From: Agarivorans aestuarii | GTDB lineage: Bacteria > Pseudomonadota > Gammaproteobacteria > Enterobacterales > Celerinatantimonadaceae | Direction: 5' to 3' | NCBI RefSeq assembly: GCF_019670125.1 | Contig: NZ_AP023033.1 | Coordinates: 2,345,001 to 2,409,000 of the forward strand | DNA length: 64,000 nt | Part shown: positions 17,014 through 25,637 of the stretch, in pieces | Layout: each line of letters opens with the position of its first letter | Position numbering within the stretch: position 1 is the first letter of the stretch | Made by a program: the position numbers and the translations under genes | Notes under the pieces: model-generated | Database searches by the model: none | Seen by the model: the letters and a program-made list of their open reading frames with translations, nothing else | Told to the model about the DNA's origin: nothing

Positions 17014-17408
17014 AGAGAATCTGTTCCTAAATAATCCAAAACACTTAGTTAATAATTAACATTATCAATATAACTTATAAAGTTCATCAAATAACAATCA
17101 CTAATTGCTAGAAATTGGCTGACTAAGCCTTAGGATTAACTAGGGTCTGTTGATCTTTGGTGTTGAAATTTTGTTCGAGATAAGCGGGCTTTAATCGCGG
17201 TAAGCACTTAGAAACCTAGAGGGCTAAGCAATAAGGGCTTAACAAGGAGTAAAGTTCGCTTATCCGAACCTTTCAGGCTGCATTTCTTAGCCATTTATTC
17301 AGCGTTAGCGAGTGATTCTTAAGCCCACTTAACTGCACACTCACTGCCTTGCCTAAATGGCTAATAAATCGCTGCAAAAACCATCAGCAAAGATCAACAG
17401 GCCCTAGA
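17014..17408. other. Intergenic region with repeat element
   Basis: 395 bp between the DUF3465 gene and eutC. The first 127 bp are AT-rich and probably hold the promoter of the DUF3465 gene. The rest is the 266-bp repeat element described separately. Confidence 0.7.
17141..17406. mobile_element. Miniature inverted-repeat element (MITE), copy 1
   Basis: A 266-bp non-coding element whose ends are inverted repeats (GGGTCTGTTGATCTTTG at left; CAAAGATCAACAGGCCC at right), bounded by TA on both sides, or equally by CTAG (17140-17143 and 17404-17407). TA fits Tc1/IS630-type targets and CTAG fits IS5-type YTAR targets; I cannot decide. Interior GGGCTTTAA / TTAAGCCC gives an imperfect foldback. There is no transposase. 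A second copy at 44948-45213 has the same length, the same orientation and about 16 mismatches by my count. Confidence 0.85.
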
Positions 17409-18293
17409 TTATTTATCTTTGGCAGCCGACACTAGAAATTGGCTTTTGGGATTAGATTCGAGATTTGAACTGTCTTCAACCACCAACGAACGGTCTTTTA
17501 AACCTATGCCGGTACATTTAGTTTTCATTGACTCGGTTAATAGATAAAAGGCTTTATGGCTGGCTTCTTCATAACAAAGGCCTTCTGGGCGTATGTTAGA
17601 AATGCAGTTTCGGCTTGAATCTTTAGCACCGCGTTTAGGGTTCCAAGTAATATAAATACCCATGCTATCAGGCGATGTAAGACCAGGACGTTCGCCAATT
17701 AAAATTAGGGTAATTTTTGCCTTTAAACACTCACCTACATCATCTCCCACCGCCACGCGCCCTTGTTTGACAATGGTTAAAGGCGCTAAAGACCAAGAGT
17801 ATTTATCATCCTTAGTTAACTTGGTCACCAAACTTTCTATCACTGGCGCTGCATGGCGTTGAATGGCGGTTGAAGAAAGCCCATCAGCTACAACAATAGC
17901 TAAGTCGTACTCTTGACTAATTTTGTCTCGATGCTTTAGCAAACTTTGCCACGAGGCTTCGCAGAGTTGGCGGCCAAGATCGGGACGCTGTAGATAGGTC
18001 ATTCGATCATTAGCTTTGCTGTTTACTACCATGGGAGCATGTTTTATATGCTTTTGAATAATTGATGAAGCTTGTAGCTGCTCTATAAGACTTTCTACAG
18101 CTAAGGCCTTATGCACCGCGTCTATCGCGCGTGCGTGGTCAAGTTGAAAAGGTAGTAGCTGTTGAGTGGGAATACTGGTTCCAGCACGTCCAAGCGCTAT
18201 ACGCGCCGACGTAAACTGCTTTAAAGCCTGCCAAGGATTTTCGGCAACTAAACCAATAGCCTTCTTGCTTGATTTTGTAGAAGGCTTACTCAT
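17409..18293 (-). CDS. eutC: Ethanolamine ammonia-lyase small subunit EutC
   Basis: Small subunit of the adenosylcobalamin-dependent enzyme that cleaves ethanolamine to acetaldehyde and ammonia; it contributes to the B12 site. Visible landmarks: FTSARIALGRAGTSIPT (about 28-44), LAIVVADGLSSTAIQRHA (about 136), RVAVGDDVG, LIGERPGLTSPDSMGIYITW and RNCISNIRPEGL. Length 294, normal. The ATG overlaps the eutB end by 4 bp. The stop lies 3 bp from the repeat element at 17141-17406, so the element forms the 3' end of this operon. Confidence 0.95.
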   Translation of the reverse strand: MSKPSTKSSKKAIGLVAENPWQALKQFTSARIALGRAGTSIPTQQLLPFQLDHARAIDAVHKALAVESLIEQLQASSIIQKHIKHAPMVVNSKANDRMTYLQRPDLGRQLCEASWQSLLKHRDKISQEYDLAIVVADGLSSTAIQRHAAPVIESLVTKLTKDDKYSWSLAPLTIVKQGRVAVGDDVGECLKAKITLILIGERPGLTSPDSMGIYITWNPKRGAKDSSRNCISNIRPEGLCYEEASHKAFYLLTESMKTKCTGIGLKDRSLVVEDSSNLESNPKSQFLVSAAKDK

Positions 18294-19699
18294 AGTTCAT
18301 TTTTCTCAACTAAGGAGATAGGCGAGCTAAATGCTTGGGCAAGATTATGATTTAGTTGTACTTTCTCTACGTCACTAAATATATCCATGTTACTCAACCA
18401 AGTCTCAAACTCTGGCGCAGGTTTTAAGCCGAGCACTTTTCGAGCATAAAGCGCATCGTGAAAGGAGGTTGTTTGATAATTAAGCATGATATCGTCAGAG
18501 CCAGGAATGCCCATAATAAACGAACAACCAGCCACCCCCAATAAGGTAAGCAAATTGTCCATGTCATTTTGATCGGCATAAGCATGGTTGGTGTAGCAAA
18601 TATCACAGCCCATCGGAAGGCCAAGTAGCTTGCCGCAAAAGTGGTCTTCTAAACCAGCACGGATAATTTGTTTACCATCAAACAGATATTCAGGGCCAAT
18701 AAAGCCCACAACCGTATTCACCAAAAACGGATCGAAATGGCGTGCTACTGCATAAGCCCTGGCTTCGCAGGTTTGCTGATCAACCCCAAAATAAGCATCT
18801 GCCGATAGCGACGTTCCCTGGCCAGTTTCAAAGTACATCACGTTATTGCCAACGGTTCCGCGCTTTAACGACAACGCGGCGTCTTGGGCTTCTTGCAGCA
18901 CATTGAGGTTCACACCAAAGGTGTCATTAGTGCCTTGTGTTCCGCCAATGGATTGAAAAACCAGATCAACAGGCGCACCTTTGTCTATGGTTTCTATGGT
19001 GTTTGTCACATGAGTCAATACACAAGACTGAGTTGGAATTTGATAATGCTGAATGACTTCGTCTAAAAAGTTTAGAAGCTTGATAGTTTGCGGAACATTA
19101 TCAGTGGCTGGGTTAATACCTATTACGGCGTCACCATTGCCATACATTAAGCCATCAAAGATTGTCGCGGCAATGCCATCTAAAGAGTCTGTTGGGTGAT
19201 TAGGCTGTAAACGAGTAGATAGTCGATTTTCTAATCCAACAGTGTTACGAAACGCCGTGATTACACGACACTTCTTCGCTACCAAGATTAAATCTTGGTT
19301 ACGCATTATCTTGCTTACTGCTGCAACCATTTCGGGGCTAAGCCCAGGCCGGAGCGCCGCTAATGCTTCGGCGTCGGCTTCGTCACTTAATAACCAATTG
19401 CGAAAATCTCCAACGGTCATATGTGAGATAGGCGCAAATGCCACGCTATCGTGGTTATCTATAATTAGCCGGGTAATCTCGTCAGATTCATAGGGAACCA
19501 GCACTTCATTTAGAAAGGTTTTTAAGGGCAAGTTAGCTAATGTCATTTGCGCTACAACGCGCTGCTCGGCAGTTTCTGCACTTACACCCGCAAGAATATC
19601 GCCCGAGCGCTCTGGGGTAGCCTTTGCCATTAGCTCGGCTAATGAACCAAAGTTGTATACGGTGTCCCCTTGTTGCCAGCGATACGCTGCCATAGCCAT
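18290..19699 (-). CDS. eutB: Ethanolamine ammonia-lyase large subunit EutB
   Basis: Catalytic subunit, 469 residues, a TIM barrel binding ethanolamine and part of B12. Recognisable stretches are LSTRLQPNHPTDSLDG, FDGLMYGNGDAVIGINPATDN, FQSIGGTQGTNDTFGVN, FETGQGTSLSADA and GLPMGCDICYTNHA, all highly conserved in EutB. It is cotranscribed with eutC and sits 60 bp after the TRAP binding protein gene. No eutA reactivase, aldehyde dehydrogenase or microcompartment shell gene is in this window. Confidence 0.96.
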   Translation of the reverse strand: MAMAAYRWQQGDTVYNFGSLAELMAKATPERSGDILAGVSAETAEQRVVAQMTLANLPLKTFLNEVLVPYESDEITRLIIDNHDSVAFAPISHMTVGDFRNWLLSDEADAEALAALRPGLSPEMVAAVSKIMRNQDLILVAKKCRVITAFRNTVGLENRLSTRLQPNHPTDSLDGIAATIFDGLMYGNGDAVIGINPATDNVPQTIKLLNFLDEVIQHYQIPTQSCVLTHVTNTIETIDKGAPVDLVFQSIGGTQGTNDTFGVNLNVLQEAQDAALSLKRGTVGNNVMYFETGQGTSLSADAYFGVDQQTCEARAYAVARHFDPFLVNTVVGFIGPEYLFDGKQIIRAGLEDHFCGKLLGLPMGCDICYTNHAYADQNDMDNLLTLLGVAGCSFIMGIPGSDDIMLNYQTTSFHDALYARKVLGLKPAPEFETWLSNMDIFSDVEKVQLNHNLAQAFSSPISLVEKNEL

Positions 19700-19720
19700 C
19701 CCTTTCGTTGTACTTCAAAT

Positions 19721-19751
19721 AGCAGCAACAACGACTTACGCCGTTGCTGCT
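19721..19751 (-). terminator. Intercistronic hairpin between the TRAP gene and eutB
   Basis: AGCAGCAAC / GTTGCTGCT, a 9-bp stem with a 13-nt loop in a 60-bp gap. It has no T tract, so a role in mRNA processing or partial attenuation is more likely than full termination. Confidence 0.5.
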
Positions 19752-19759
19752 CTGGTTTG

Positions 19760-20800
19760 TTAGCTGTAGCGGTAAGGTCTACCTGCTTTTTCCATGTCAG
19801 CGTTGTATTTCTTAAAGATTTCTACAATCTTAGCCTTAGTTGGCGATTCTTTGGCGATTTCATCCCAGAATACATGTGCCTCTGCTTCAACCGTAGCCCA
19901 TTCTTCATCAGGAATCGAAGTTAGCTTCATATCACTACCCTCAACTCGCAGTTTAGCTTCGCCACCCCAGTACCACCATTGACGGTAATAATGTGACGTA
20001 TCTAAACATAGCCCTAGAAGCTCTTTAAGGTGATCAGGTAATGCATTGTAGCGATCCATATTGGCAAAGAATGAACCTATCCAAGCACCAGAAATATTGT
20101 TTGTTAAGAAGTAATCGGTAACCTTAGACCAACCCACGGTGTAGTCTTCGGTAATGCCCGACCAAGCAATACCGTCTAGCTCTCCCGTTTGCAGAGCAAC
20201 TTCAACATCTTCCCAAGGAATAGACACCGGCACCACACCAAACTTAGCCAAGAAGCGACCAGCAGTTGGGAAGGTAAATACTCTTAATCCCTTAAGATCT
20301 TTAAGGCTAGTAATAGGTTTTTTAGTAGCAAAATGACATGGATCCCAAGCACCCGCAGAAATGTGCTTAACACCTACTTTGGCGTACTCTTCTTTCCAAA
20401 TTTTGTCTAAACCATATTGATTAAACAATACAGGCACATCCAGTGAATAACGGCTACCAAATGGGAAGTAACCGCCAAAGGTGGTTACTTCTGTAGGAGA
20501 AGCCATAGAGTCATCATCAGATTGAACCGCATCAATAATGCCTTTTTGCATGGCGCGAAATAGCTCGCCCGTTGGTACCAGCTGATCGGCAAAATAGAGC
20601 TCAATTTGCATCTCTTCACCGGCAATGCGGTTGAATGCTTCAATGGCCGGCTTTATTACATGCTCAGCTAAAGCTGGACCTGCATAGGTTTGCATACGCC
20701 ATTTAATCTTCGGGCTAGCGGCAAAGGTTTTGGCCGGAGCCAACATGGTACCCGCGGTAAGTGCAACAGCACTTGTTAAAAACTTACGTCTTGAGTTCAT
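19760..20800 (-). CDS. TRAP transporter substrate-binding protein (DctP family), probably for ethanolamine
   Basis: 346 residues. A Tat signal peptide (SRRKFLTSAVALTAGTML, cleavage near FAA) precedes a DctP fold: KIKWRMQTYAGPALAEH, LYFADQLVPTGELFRAMQKG, then the ligand-arginine region LKGLRVFTFPTAGRFLAKFG, and IAWSGITEDYTVGWSKVTDYFL, as in the TakP/keto-acid subgroup with Trp/Tyr-rich C-terminus (YYRQWWYWGGEAKLR). It lies downstream of the DctQM genes and upstream of eutBC. Ethanolamine or a related amine as substrate is inferred from context only. Confidence 0.88.
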   Translation of the reverse strand: MNSRRKFLTSAVALTAGTMLAPAKTFAASPKIKWRMQTYAGPALAEHVIKPAIEAFNRIAGEEMQIELYFADQLVPTGELFRAMQKGIIDAVQSDDDSMASPTEVTTFGGYFPFGSRYSLDVPVLFNQYGLDKIWKEEYAKVGVKHISAGAWDPCHFATKKPITSLKDLKGLRVFTFPTAGRFLAKFGVVPVSIPWEDVEVALQTGELDGIAWSGITEDYTVGWSKVTDYFLTNNISGAWIGSFFANMDRYNALPDHLKELLGLCLDTSHYYRQWWYWGGEAKLRVEGSDMKLTSIPDEEWATVEAEAHVFWDEIAKESPTKAKIVEIFKKYNADMEKAGRPYRYS

Positions 20801-20887
20801 TGTTATCCCTCCAGTGGATTATTGCTAGCAGACCCTTGCCCGCCTTAAGGTAAATATTGGTTAATAAGCTATTGAATAAATTAAGTT

Positions 20888-22210
20888 TTACTTGCCATAT
20901 ACATAATCAGGAAGCCATAAAGCTAAACTTGGAAAAACCATTACTAGGATTAATGCAAAAACCATAATGCCGACAAATGGAACTACCGAACCGTAAATGT
21001 CACGCAGGCTAATTTGCGGCGGAGCCATAGCACGCATCAAAAAGAGGTTGTAGCCAAAAGGCGGAGTCATATAGGCAATTTGGGAAGTCACGGTATAGAG
21101 AACGCCGTACCAAATAAGGTCAAAACCTAGTGCATTAACCAGAGGCACATATAGCGGCGCAACAATCACCAACATAGCGGTGTCGTCTAAAAAGGTGCCC
21201 ATCACCAAAAACGACAACTGCATTAAAATAAGAATCGCCCAAGGCCCAAGCCCTAGCTGCTCGGTAAACAAATGCTCAATGGATTTTACTGCGCCCAAGC
21301 CATCAAATATGGCCCCAAAACCAAGGGCAGCAAGAATGATCCACATAAACATACAAGAGATGGCCAAGGTACTACGTACAGAGTTCTCAAATACCTGTTT
21401 GGTCATGCGCCGTTTGAGAATAGCGGCCAAGAATGCTGCCATTGCACCAATAGCCGAGCTTTCTACTAAGCTTGTCCACCCATTAACAAAAGGAATCATC
21501 ATTGAGGCAAAGATGCCAAGGGGTAACAGCCCTGCCCTAAGTAGCCTTAGTTTTTCGGCCATAGGCACGTTACGCTCTTCCTCGCTTAACACCGGGCCTA
21601 AGCTGGGGTTAATCCGACAACGTACTGCAATATAGATAATGAACAGTGTTGCCATCACCAAACCTGGAATAATACCAGCTAGCCAAAGTTGACCAACTGG
21701 CTGGCGCGCAATCATCGCGTAAAGCACCAATACCACCGAGGGAGGCACTAATATGCCTAAAGACGAACCGGCCTGAATAACCCCAGTGACCATTTTTTTG
21801 TCGTAGTTACGCTTTAACAGTTCGGGTAGCGCAATGGTGGCACCTATCGCCATCCCAGCCACCGACAAACCATTCATTGCCGAAACCAGCACCATAAGCC
21901 CAATGGTACCAATGGCTAATCCACCGGGCATCGGCCCCATCCAAACATGAAACATCTTGTATAGGTCGTCGGCAATTTTTGATTCCGACAACACATAGCC
22001 CATGAAAATGAACATTGGCAGCGTAAGCATCGGATACCAATTCATTAGCTTCATGCTGGCAGTAAATGGAATTTCGGCGCCGCCAGTACCCCAAAGTAAT
22101 ATGGCGGCAATTGAGGCTACCGCGCCTATTGCAGCAAATACACGTTGACCCGTTGCCATTAGCAACATCATCAACGAGAACATCATTGTTGCTATCATGC
22201 CGTAACTCAT
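20888..22210 (-). CDS. TRAP transporter large permease (DctM family)
   Basis: 440 residues with about twelve hydrophobic segments, the ion-coupled transport subunit of a TRAP system. Family features are MLTLPMFIFMGYVLSESKIADDLYKM, VSAMNGLSVAGMAIGATIALPELLKRNYDKK, GSSLGILVPPSVVLVLY and MTPPFGYNLFLMRAMAP. It overlaps the small permease gene by 4 bp and is followed 87 bp later by the binding-protein gene. Confidence 0.93.
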   Translation of the reverse strand: MSYGMIATMMFSLMMLLMATGQRVFAAIGAVASIAAILLWGTGGAEIPFTASMKLMNWYPMLTLPMFIFMGYVLSESKIADDLYKMFHVWMGPMPGGLAIGTIGLMVLVSAMNGLSVAGMAIGATIALPELLKRNYDKKMVTGVIQAGSSLGILVPPSVVLVLYAMIARQPVGQLWLAGIIPGLVMATLFIIYIAVRCRINPSLGPVLSEEERNVPMAEKLRLLRAGLLPLGIFASMMIPFVNGWTSLVESSAIGAMAAFLAAILKRRMTKQVFENSVRSTLAISCMFMWIILAALGFGAIFDGLGAVKSIEHLFTEQLGLGPWAILILMQLSFLVMGTFLDDTAMLVIVAPLYVPLVNALGFDLIWYGVLYTVTSQIAYMTPPFGYNLFLMRAMAPPQISLRDIYGSVVPFVGIMVFALILVMVFPSLALWLPDYVYGK

Positions 22211-22716
22211 TTGATCTGAACTCCTCGAATAACTGCAATATCTTTAATTAATTGGGAAATGGCCTGCAAAATCATCATCACAAAACCGGTGCACATTAGT
22301 GCTTTAATAGGCCACAACAATGGGCGCCAAGCAGAGCGAGTTCGTTGGCTATATTCAAGGGAGTAAAGTGTGCTTTCTAAGCCACCGTATAGCAGTACAA
22401 TTAAATAGAAAATCAAGAAGAAGATGGTGAATGCATCAACCCAAGCGCGTTTTTTAATTGACCAATTTCCATAAAATAGGTCCATGCGCACATTGGCATT
22501 TAGCTGCATCGCATAAGCGCCACCAATAATGTAGTAAGCAACCATCATGAATTGCGCAGACTCTAAGGTCCAGAGAGACGGCATAAAGAAAGTTTTTGAT
22601 ACCGATGACCACATAAGCACACCAACAATCAAAAATATCCCATACATCATTAAGCGACCAACTCTTCGATTGAACGCATCAACATATTTGACATAGGCAA
22701 TAATAAAACTCGGCAT
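22207..22716 (-). CDS. TRAP transporter small permease (DctQ family)
   Basis: 169 residues with four predicted membrane helices and the DctQ pattern (SAQFMMVAYYIIGGAYAMQLNANVRMDLFYGNWS). It is the first gene of the leftward Q-M-P-eutB-eutC unit, about 400 bp from the divergent AraC-type regulator gene. Confidence 0.9.
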   Translation of the reverse strand: MPSFIIAYVKYVDAFNRRVGRLMMYGIFLIVGVLMWSSVSKTFFMPSLWTLESAQFMMVAYYIIGGAYAMQLNANVRMDLFYGNWSIKKRAWVDAFTIFFLIFYLIVLLYGGLESTLYSLEYSQRTRSAWRPLLWPIKALMCTGFVMMILQAISQLIKDIAVIRGVQIK

Positions 22717-23121
22717 TAACTTTCCTTTTTATACGAACACATGGGTAAAACCTTTTTCCCATTTACAGCTGTTAGTCCTTAAAGCAGTACAACTGGCTAT
22801 TTTTTACTCACACCTAGGGTCCAAAAATTCCAGCTATACATCGAAGAACACTTGCAAGAATTGGCCTTGTGATTCCCTGCTAGTCAAAGATTAAGTAGCC
22901 ATATTGTTGTCCATATTTATTAACAAATAAGGCAATATATCCTTAACAATTTAACTGGACCAGTTTTTGCTGCTCTTGCATCAACAACCATAAGTAAGGT
23001 TCAGCAATAGCTATTCCGATTAACTATCAATTATTGGCAACATTAAAAATGCATATAAAACAATAAGATAATAGGCATATCGCCCTAAATTGGTTCAGAG
23101 CTTGAATCGAGGAAGATAAAT
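22717..23121. other. Divergent control region, TRAP-eut operon / AraC regulator
   Basis: 405 bp, AT-rich, without a gene. It must hold the promoters of both units. A leftward CAAGGCCAATTCTTGCA (22853-22869) resembles sigma-54 but the GG-GC spacing is one base short, so I do not call it. I see no clear regulator repeat. Confidence 0.55.
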
Positions 23122-24081
23122 ATGGTGACAAATACGCAAACAAACGGTGACTCATTGTTGTGCACAATTCACTCTAATGATGCAAATCATCAAGCGGCAA
23201 ACTTAGTTAACTGGCAGCAAGAGTTTGATCAACTAAGCAAAGGTCGCTTTGTTGGTCAAATAAATGAAATTAACTTCCCGAATATTCATGTATTTCGCGA
23301 AGACACCAACCAAGAGCTAAGGCAGCAATGCCAAGTTGAAGAAGGAGGATTATGGATAGGTTTTAGTAGCAATCAAAAAAGTTGTCGTATTAACAACCAA
23401 ACCACCCGCCATAGTCAGTTTTTATGCCGACCAGGTAGCCTAGACTTTGAATTGCTCACGCCCGAACACTTTTCTATTTATGGCTTGGTATTGCACAAAA
23501 GTTTATTCAGCCAATTAGAAGAACAACAAGATGACCCCATTATTAGCCAAAGTTTTGATAGCTTATGGCTAGATAATATCCCCGCTAGTACCTTACAAAC
23601 CTTTCAGCAATACCTGTCTCAACTGTTACAAACAGAAGGCAGTCGCTGGAGCAGCAACACCCAAGCACTCATTTTAGAAGACGCAGTGCTTAACCTACTT
23701 AGCCAAGCACAAAAACCCGCTTTAGTTAGCGCCCCTGCTTTACATCAACGCCAACGCATTATGCAACGGGTTAAAAGCTACCTTACAGAATCTCGTCTTA
23801 AAAACCCTATTACCATTAGCGAGCTATGTGCTGCAGTGCATGTTAGTCGCCGCACCCTGCAATATACCTTTAGCCAATGCTGCGATATGACACCAAAACA
23901 ATACATCCAGATAATTCGGCTAAACCAAGTTAGGCGAGCATTACTGCATTGCCAGCATCAACAAACCATTGCTGAAGTGGCATTTGATTATGGCTTTTTT
24001 CATCTAGGACAATTTTGCCGGGATTACAAAAGACTGTTTTGCGAAACACCCAGTGAAACCAGACGCCGAGAGTTTGCCTAA
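23122..24081 (+). CDS. AraC-family regulator, EutR-like
   Basis: 319 residues with a C-terminal pair of helix-turn-helix motifs typical of AraC/XylS: ITISELCAAVHVSRRTLQYTFSQCCDMTPKQYIQIIRLNQVRRAL (about 233-277), then IAEVAFDYGFFHLGQFCRDYKRLFCETPSE. The sequence FHLGQFCRDYKRLFCETPS and the N-terminal half are of the EutR kind, a regulator activated by ethanolamine plus adenosylcobalamin. It is transcribed divergently from TRAP-eutBC and is the obvious candidate activator. Confidence 0.8.
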   Translation: MVTNTQTNGDSLLCTIHSNDANHQAANLVNWQQEFDQLSKGRFVGQINEINFPNIHVFREDTNQELRQQCQVEEGGLWIGFSSNQKSCRINNQTTRHSQFLCRPGSLDFELLTPEHFSIYGLVLHKSLFSQLEEQQDDPIISQSFDSLWLDNIPASTLQTFQQYLSQLLQTEGSRWSSNTQALILEDAVLNLLSQAQKPALVSAPALHQRQRIMQRVKSYLTESRLKNPITISELCAAVHVSRRTLQYTFSQCCDMTPKQYIQIIRLNQVRRALLHCQHQQTIAEVAFDYGFFHLGQFCRDYKRLFCETPSETRRREFA

Positions 24082-24147
24082 CCTTGTGTTGTTCGAAATA
24101 ACAAGCGCAGGCGTTATTCCTGCTTTAAATTCGTAGCAGCTTGTAAG

Positions 24148-25065
24148 CTACCAAAGTGGCATTTGGCTTATTGCATCACTTTGCACAAAGGTCCCGACAA
24201 ATTGCTCTACGTTTTCTTCACCATTGGCATAGAGTACATACAGGTTGTAAGTAAGCTCGCCTTCACCGTCGCCTTGGGTGGCATCACTCACTATCGGTTG
24301 AACTTGTAGCGTAGCTGTGGAACTTGGCTCGATTAAAAGCGGCGAATCAAAAACCAGCTCAGAGACTGGATTTAAGTGATTTAAATATATCGTTTGCTGG
24401 TTGTTGGAAGTATTTAGTGGTGATCCTCCATCGCTTGCCTCACCGCCTGTCGAATATAAGTTTTTGGCTCTAAAGCCGTAAACAGTTACTAAGGCCTGCT
24501 CTTGGTTTTCAAACAGCATGTTTAGTTTAGGCGGTTCAATCAATCCCGATATATAACTAATCGCGGCACTATGCCATAGATAATCAGACGTGGTGTCATC
24601 AAACTCAGCGAACTTCGAGATTTTTGGATCTCGTAGCATTTTAGTTTTTATAGATTCTGGTATTTGACTAGCACGCCAAGGGGACTCAGCGTTTTGATTA
24701 TTTGGGTATAACCACTCAAGGTTAGCGCTATCGCGTTGCCAGAAAACTTGATGAACGGCTAGGCCTTTCGCGTTCACAATATAAGGAGTATTCGAGTAAA
24801 CCCACATGGATGCATCTTCTTGGTAACCCAAGTTTCTGTTGTTGTATTCTCGTAAAGGCTCCCATAAATCGTCTACTGTTAAGCCTTTAAGCTTCCATGT
24901 TCCAAATTCGGAGCTAACTTGATCTTCGGGCGAAATATAGACACTGTTTAGCACCAAATTGCTTGGTGCGTCTGGTGGAGGAGTTACAGTGGAAGAACAC
25001 CCCAAACTCAGCCAGAACACTGCCGCAAACATAGCAACTAGAAAACCCTTAATGGTTAGATTCAT
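24148..25065 (-). CDS. Hypothetical lipoprotein
   Basis: 305 residues with a lipoprotein signal peptide (FAAVFWLSLGC, lipobox Cys at residue 23) followed by SSTVTPPPDAPSN. The mature domain has no family I recognise. Segments NTPYIVNAKGLAVHQVFWQRDS and an all-beta C-terminal half (IEPSSTATLQVQPIV) suggest a type VI secretion lipoprotein-like or beta-sandwich fold, but this is weak. It ends in a 66-bp gap before the convergent AraC gene. Confidence 0.6.
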   Translation of the reverse strand: MNLTIKGFLVAMFAAVFWLSLGCSSTVTPPPDAPSNLVLNSVYISPEDQVSSEFGTWKLKGLTVDDLWEPLREYNNRNLGYQEDASMWVYSNTPYIVNAKGLAVHQVFWQRDSANLEWLYPNNQNAESPWRASQIPESIKTKMLRDPKISKFAEFDDTTSDYLWHSAAISYISGLIEPPKLNMLFENQEQALVTVYGFRAKNLYSTGGEASDGGSPLNTSNNQQTIYLNHLNPVSELVFDSPLLIEPSSTATLQVQPIVSDATQGDGEGELTYNLYVLYANGEENVEQFVGTFVQSDAISQMPLW

Positions 25066-25163
25066 CCTATCCTCTCAAATTGTAAACCTAAGACCTAACT
25101 AGAAGTAAATAGTCTACTTAACTGGCAGTAAATGAGTAAAAACCAGCAAGCAGTGGTTTTACA

Positions 25164-25565
25164 TTATTGAATGTATTCAACTAATTGGCCATGGGATAAT
25201 AAGTAAAGCTCTGGGTATGGTGCTAAACCATGATCTTTCAACAGCCGATTCACATCCCTATAAGTACGCACTATCTGTTTCTGATCTAGCTTCGCCACAT
25301 CAACAATGTTTTGTTTAATTACCGGGTCTGTTTTTTTGGGCAAATAGCCTAGATAGAAGCGATCGCAAGCTTTGAGATTCTCAGAAAATAATCTCGCTGT
25401 AAGGCATTGTTCGAAATCCTCGATGGCTTGGCTATCTGCTTCTTGTTGCGCTGTTATAGGGCCAAAACTAACAAAATAAAATAGTAAACCCGCAGCTAAC
25501 AAAGAGGTACTGCTTATAGCGAGCCAAGTCTTCTTACTGCTTAAAATACTCAATGCCACTTGCAT
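25164..25565 (-). CDS. Hypothetical single-span membrane protein
   Basis: 133 residues with one transmembrane segment (about 15-35, WLAISSTSLLAAGLLFYFV) and a soluble C-terminal domain with two Cys (CLTARL, CDRFYLGY). I start at the ATG at 25565; a TTG at 25589 adds eight residues but is less likely. The ATG lies inside the degenerate end of an attC-like hairpin (25562-25637), so its native upstream region may have been replaced. No family recognised. Confidence 0.5.
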   Translation of the reverse strand: MQVALSILSSKKTWLAISSTSLLAAGLLFYFVSFGPITAQQEADSQAIEDFEQCLTARLFSENLKACDRFYLGYLPKKTDPVIKQNIVDVAKLDQKQIVRTYRDVNRLLKDHGLAPYPELYLLSHGQLVEYIQ

Positions 25566-25637
25566 GTCTCTATTGTTTATTGACGCCAAAAGCAGCGAGC
25601 GCCGATTTTTGGCGTCCGCTGCCTTTGTTTGTTATGC
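25562..25637 (-). repeat. Degenerate attC-like site
   Basis: The right end GTTATGC (25631-25637) contains the stop codon of the adjacent gene, exactly as in the better attC site at 26232. Inside is a strong imperfect stem, GCAGCGAGCGCC / GGCGTCCGCTGC (25591-25602, 25610-25621). The left end is GCATGTC instead of GCATAAC, so the recombining GTT triplet is lost. Probably a decayed integron attC. Confidence 0.5.

Noticed and set aside
22853..22869. Sigma-54-like box CAAGGCCAATTCTTGCA upstream of the TRAP-eut operon
   Set aside because: The GG-GC separation is one base short; sigma-54 spacing is strict. It could still deserve a test if nitrogen control of this operon is suspected.
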